33,377 nt of DNA, taken from Novosphingobium sp. HII-3 (lineage in GTDB: Bacteria > Pseudomonadota > Alphaproteobacteria > Sphingomonadales > Sphingomonadaceae). The translations under genes were made by a program, and so were the position numbers. The DNA is taken from NCBI RefSeq assembly GCF_002916655.1, contig NZ_PPSM01000029.1, positions 1 to 33,377 of the forward strand. The letters are read 5' to 3'. Below are positions 29,778 to 33,377 of the stretch, one piece after another. The notes under the pieces are model-generated. The model saw only the letters and a program-made list of their open reading frames with translations, searched no databases and had not been told where the DNA came from. Each line of letters begins with the position of its first letter. The first letter of the stretch is position 1.

Positions 29778-32413
29778 GCCTGCTGATCCGCCGCATTGCG
29801 GTGGAAAATTTCCGAAAGTTCCGCGCGCCCCACGAAGTCGCCGGACTGACCGGCGGCCTCAACATCGTCATCGAACCGAATGAGACGGGCAAGTCCACGC
29901 TGCTGGAAGCGGTGCGGGCGGCGCTATTCCTCAAGCACGGCTCGACAACGCGGCTGATCCGCTCGTTCCAGCCTGTCGGCGACAATGTCGGCCCGCAGGT
30001 GGCGCTTGATTTTGATGTCGCGGGCGCGCGCTGGTCGCTGACCAAGCGGTTCATCAAGTCGGCCTCGGTCGACTTGTCCGGCCCCACCGGCCGACAGCAG
30101 GGCGAGGCGGCCGAGCAGGCGCTGCAGGCCCTCCTCGGCTTCGAGGCGGGGCAACAGGGCACAGGGTTCGACAAGGCGCTGCACGGCGCGCTGGGCCTGC
30201 TGTGGGTGGCCCAGACGGATGGGCTTTGCGTCGAGGCTCCGGGCTCCTCCTTGCGCGATCTGATCGGCGCAACCCTGGAAAGCGAGGCCGGCGCCCTGGT
30301 CGGCGGTGCCGCATTCGAACGCATCCGCGCGCGCATTGACACCCAGTACGCCGCCTACTTCACCGGCAGGAGCGGCGCGCCGACACAGCGCCTGCTCGCC
30401 GCGCAGAAGCGGGTCGCCGCAGCCGCCGAGACGCTCGCCGAGGCCGAGCGGCGCGAGGGGCTGCTGGAAGCTGCCTTCGCCGATCTCGATGCCGCCCGCC
30501 GCCAGCTTTCCACATTGCGCCGGGAGTTGGAGAACGACCCGGACGCTGCTGAGCGCGCAGGTCTGCTGGCAAGGCTGGAAACCGCGCGCGGTGCCGCGCT
30601 GCAGCTTGCCACTCGCAAGGCCGAGGCGGCAGCGGCGGCAGCACGGCGCGACGGACTGGAGGATCTCGCTGCCCGTCATACCGCCGCGCTGGAACGGCAG
30701 GCGGGCGCGCAGGACCGGCAGCAGGCCGCCCGCGCCGAACTCGCAGACCTCTCCGCAGGTGTGGAGGCGGCCCGCGCCCGCGCCGACACGGCACGCGGAG
30801 CGCTCGCGACCGCGCTTTCCGCGCGTGAGGCGGCGCGCACCGCTCTGGCACAGGCGCGCGCGCAGGACACCGCCGAGCGTCGCCGTGCGCAGATCGCCGC
30901 CGCACATGAGCGGCTTGCCCATGTGGCCGCTCTGGAGGCCGAACGCGCGCCCCTTGATGCAACGGTGCGCCAGGCGGTCCCGGCGCAGGTTCTCGAAGAC
31001 CTTACCGCGGCCGAGCGCGAAGTCGTACGCCACCGCACCCTTCTCGAAGCCGACGGCACCCGCGTCGAACTGGTCGGCGCAGGAGGCGTCACGAAGGACG
31101 GAACGCCGCTGGAAGCCGGCGAGTGGACGTTAACGCGCGAGACGAGGCTAGGCCTCCCCGGCGGCGGCGAACTGGTGCTGCGCCCGTCGCAGGCGCTGGT
31201 CGGCGCACAGGCCGCGCTCGACGCCGCGCAGGCTCGCTGCGCCGCGCTTCTCGCGCAGTGGCAGGTGAGCGGTCTGGCCGAGGCGCAGGCGCGCAACGAC
31301 GCCGCGCGCGAAGCGAGCCGCGCTCTGGAGACGCTGGCCGCGCGCGTGCTTGCCGCCGCGCCGGCGGATCGGGACCTCGACCTTGCCGCCGGGCCCGGGC
31401 CGCTGCGCGCCTTTGTCGCCGCTCATCCCCTCGCTGCCGCACCCGCCGAGGCTCACGCGCCTTCGCCTGCCCGCTCCCTGGTTGAACTGGAGGCCGAACA
31501 GGACCACACCGACGCCGCCTTTGCCAGGGCCGAAGCGCAGGCGCGCCAAGCGGAGGACGACGCGCGCGAGGCCGAGAAGGCGCAGACACCGCTCGCCATC
31601 GAGGAGCGCACCGCCGCTGCCGACCTCGCCCGCGTGGCGGAGGAACTGGCCCTTCTCACCGCACATGCCGACTTCACCGACCTCCCCGAGACGTTGCCGG
31701 CCGCGCGCGAGGCTGCTGCCACCGCATCGCTCGCCTTGCAACAGGCCCAAGCCAACGCCCGTGCTTTCGACGAAACCGCCCTCACCCGCCGCCTCGACAC
31801 CCTCGCCGCGCGCCGACGGGCCGCGGAGGAGAGCCGCGCAGACCTGACCACCCGCATCGCGCGCCTCGAAGCGCAAGTGGAGAGCGACGGCGGCAAGGGC
31901 CTCGCCGAACACGCCGCCGCCGCGCGCGAGGAGGACGAAGCCGCTCGCGCCGCACTCGTGCGCATCACCGAGGAGGCCGAAACGCTCAAGCTGCTGCGCG
32001 AGACGCTGGCCGAGGCGCAGGCGGAAACCGCGCGTTCGATCACCGGGCCGGTGGCCACCCGCGCTGCCCGCCACGTCGGGCGCATCCTGCCGGGCGCGGA
32101 GCCCGCCTTCGCCGACGACCTGGGCCTCACCGCCATCCGTCGCGTGGGGGTGGAAGAGGCGTGCGAGCAGCTGTCGAAAGGAACGCAGGAACAGCTCGCG
32201 CTCCTCACCCGGCTCTCGTTCGCCGATATGCTGCTCGAAGAAGGCCGCCCCGTTTCGCTGATCCTTGACGATCCGCTGGTCTATTCCGACGACGTGCGCC
32301 TCGACGCGATGACCGACCTGATCCTTGAAGCGTCAGAACGCATGCAGGTAATCCTCCTGACCTGCCGCGAGCGGGCTTTCCGGCACGTCGAAGGGAACCG
32401 GCTGCGGATGTAA
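29774..32413 (+). CDS. Rad50/SbcC-like AAA ATPase (YhaN-like), no zinc hook
   Basis: An 879-aa SMC-type ATPase. The N-terminal head has VENFRKFRAP and Walker A EPNETGKST (34-42). Long Ala/Arg/Glu-rich coiled coils cover about 205-410 and 470-770. The C-terminal head has the signature LSKGTQEQLALLTRLSF (near 800), Walker B VSLILDDPLVYSDD (near 825) and LLTCRERAF. The middle lacks the CxxC hook of Rad50/SbcC; instead residues about 412-465 form a likely beta-rich insert (TRVELVGAGGVTKDG, WTLTRETRLGLPGG). The signature helix has K where G is usual (LSGGT). Coupled to the nuclease before it, it probably forms a DNA-end processing complex. Confidence 0.88.
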   Translation: MSLLIRRIAVENFRKFRAPHEVAGLTGGLNIVIEPNETGKSTLLEAVRAALFLKHGSTTRLIRSFQPVGDNVGPQVALDFDVAGARWSLTKRFIKSASVDLSGPTGRQQGEAAEQALQALLGFEAGQQGTGFDKALHGALGLLWVAQTDGLCVEAPGSSLRDLIGATLESEAGALVGGAAFERIRARIDTQYAAYFTGRSGAPTQRLLAAQKRVAAAAETLAEAERREGLLEAAFADLDAARRQLSTLRRELENDPDAAERAGLLARLETARGAALQLATRKAEAAAAAARRDGLEDLAARHTAALERQAGAQDRQQAARAELADLSAGVEAARARADTARGALATALSAREAARTALAQARAQDTAERRRAQIAAAHERLAHVAALEAERAPLDATVRQAVPAQVLEDLTAAEREVVRHRTLLEADGTRVELVGAGGVTKDGTPLEAGEWTLTRETRLGLPGGGELVLRPSQALVGAQAALDAAQARCAALLAQWQVSGLAEAQARNDAAREASRALETLAARVLAAAPADRDLDLAAGPGPLRAFVAAHPLAAAPAEAHAPSPARSLVELEAEQDHTDAAFARAEAQARQAEDDAREAEKAQTPLAIEERTAAADLARVAEELALLTAHADFTDLPETLPAAREAAATASLALQQAQANARAFDETALTRRLDTLAARRRAAEESRADLTTRIARLEAQVESDGGKGLAEHAAAAREEDEAARAALVRITEEAETLKLLRETLAEAQAETARSITGPVATRAARHVGRILPGAEPAFADDLGLTAIRRVGVEEACEQLSKGTQEQLALLTRLSFADMLLEEGRPVSLILDDPLVYSDDVRLDAMTDLILEASERMQVILLTCRERAFRHVEGNRLRM

Positions 32414-32858
32414 CGAGGAGCGAGCAGGCGCTATCTTGGGACGTCGATGACGACGTTCTCCACAGCGGGCCAAGCTACGTCGAGCCGGGGGCCTGGTTCC
32501 GACAGCAAGCATCAAAGCGCCGGTTTGAAAGTGCGTTTCGGTGCCTTTCCTCCCCCCTCCGGAGCGCCGACAGCAATGGTCCGGGCAAGCCCACCTGCGT
32601 CGGAAGCTTCCCGGCTGGGTGCGCGATGAATGCCTGAACACGCACGGGTTCTTGTCTTTCGACGGTGCCGGGCGCAAGATTGAGGCGGGCGGACGGGCTG
32701 AGGCGGGTCCTCAGACATCTCTGGGGTTTATGACGCCGGCCGCATTTCCTTCATCGGCCGGTGGCAATTAGGTGACAGGGTAAAAAAGCCGCCCGACTCA
32801 GAACAGCGCTGGTGGGTGTCATGAAGTGACCTGACCCCCAGGTTTCCACCAGCGCTAA
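32414..32858 (+). pseudogene. IS3-type transposase scrap and intergenic debris
   Basis: Only a decayed IS3-type orfB tail is visible: about 32610-32740 on the plus strand reads GWVRDECLNTHGFLSFDGAGRK and then SLGFMTPAAF, corresponding to the family's 'GRFRDECLN...F' and 'PHSSLGYKTPAAF' regions but with the catalytic glutamate context and the NxxRPH stretch ruined. The rest holds no gene I can support. The stretch about 32817-32850, with CCTGACCCCCAGGTTTCCACC-like sequence, is probably the terminal end of the next IS3 copy. Confidence 0.55.
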
Positions 32859-33377
32859 TTAGAGCCGGGCAGCTTTGTTGCGCATGAGCGCGGATGAAGC
32901 AATGGCCTGTGGAGCGGAGCCCGTAGGGCGTAGCGAAGAAGGCCATTGCTTATGCAGTTCAGCGGCGAAGGCCGCAGGGGTTTCATAGCCAAGGGATGAG
33001 TGCGGTCTCTCCTGGTTGTAGTCCTCTGCCCAGGCGGAGATCACCACACGAGCGTGGTCCAGGCTCAGGAACAGGGTCTCGTTGAGCAGCTCGTCGCGCA
33101 TGCGACCGTTGAAGCTCTCGGCGTAGCCATTCTGCATCGGCTTGCCCGGGGCAATGTAGTGCCACTCCACGCCCATCCCGCCGCACCAGGCAAGGACGGC
33201 ATTCGACGTCAGCTCGGTGCCGTAGCACATTGGGAAGCGGCCCCTCGAAGGGGCGCACTGCCTTGATGAAGGCAAGGGCGCGTAGCGCCCGCAGGCTTTA
33301 TCAAGGCGGTCATGATCGGCCCGCAGGTCTCTAGAGTGAAGTTGTCGACTCAACCCTTTGGAGACAGACCGACCATG
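32859..33377 (-). pseudogene. IS3-family transposase OrfB, disrupted, runs off the window
   Basis: On the minus strand, from about 33220 down to the TAA at 32859, the frame encodes the C-terminal half of an IS3-type integrase-fold transposase: [44 protein letters not shown] (with the catalytic glutamate) and [22 protein letters not shown]. Upstream, VDNFTLET is readable in another frame near 33340, preceded by a stop. Between the two lie the palindromes at 33241-33306 in place of the segment that should carry the second catalytic aspartate (DNG; here CYG). The gene is therefore not functional as it stands. The rest continues beyond the window edge. Confidence 0.8.
33241..33306. repeat. Two adjacent hairpins inside the IS3 transposase
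   Basis: CCCCT-CGA-AGGGG occupies 33241-33253. Next, CCTTGATGAAGGC (33261-33273) pairs with GGCTTTATCAAGG (33294-33306) at 11 of 13 positions, enclosing GGGCGC-GTA-GCGCCC (33276-33290). The two side-by-side hairpins resemble REP/BIME-type palindromic units and sit where the transposase reading frame is broken. Confidence 0.5.

Noticed and set aside
29924..31033. 369-codon minus-strand frame opposite the Rad50-like gene
   Set aside because: Long antisense frames are expected against Ala/Arg-rich coiled-coil genes at high GC; no motif seen.
1..33377. CRISPR array
   Set aside because: No set of short, regularly spaced direct repeats and no cas gene was found; the repeats seen are pairs or inverted.

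Overview
The window is high-GC DNA that looks like an alphaproteobacterial chromosome, most likely from the Sphingomonadales (a Novosphingobium- or Sphingobium-like genome). This rests on gene families and neighbourhoods: a DUF1134/EipA envelope protein, COQ9, a YcgN-type cysteine-cluster protein next to a SCO protein, ribD-ribE behind a one-TM protein, and an SSB with a Gly-rich linker. No 16S rRNA or other marker is present, so the genus is a guess. || Layout. Positions 1-1368 are a graveyard: the C-terminal end of an IS5-type transposase, then a decayed P4-type integrase on the minus strand with an internal stop and at least one frameshift. Positions 1370-8338 form a compact, apparently intact integrative element of about 7 kb. 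It lies between a 14-bp direct repeat (TGGCGGAGACGCCG), one copy of which is the 3' end of a tRNA-Ser(GCU) gene at 8325-8416. In order it carries an intact tyrosine integrase, a small minus-strand ORF, an AlpA-like regulator, a 768-aa primase-polymerase/SF3 helicase of the phage NrS-1 polymerase type, a 29-bp near-perfect inverted repeat with an A/T-rich centre (candidate replication origin), a four-gene translationally coupled cassette of mostly unknown function, and one more unknown gene. No capsid, portal, tail or lysis gene is visible. The plan (int, alpA, pri-rep, ori, unknown accessory genes) is that of a P4-like or PICI-like satellite or a small replicating integrative element. || Positions 8417-24407 are ordinary chromosome: eipA, a class I aminotransferase, the minus-strand riboflavin genes (ribD, ribE), a minus-strand block (YgjP-like metalloprotease, YcgN-like, SCO), an ankyrin-COQ9 pair, feoA-feoB, ssb with a textbook terminator, a PAS-PAS-GGDEF-EAL cyclic-di-GMP enzyme and a TonB-dependent siderophore receptor. 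The feo genes and the receptor each have an upstream TTGC-N9-GCAA dyad, so both may belong to one Fur-type iron regulon. || Positions 24535-28267 (minus) are a surface-polysaccharide group: acyltransferase-like membrane protein, GT2 glycosyltransferase and Wzx-type flippase. Positions 28659-32413 encode a two-gene Mre11/Rad50 (SbcD/SbcC)-like DNA-repair pair without a recognisable zinc hook. The window ends (32414-33377) in remnants of two IS3-type transposase genes, one interrupted by palindromic sequence.
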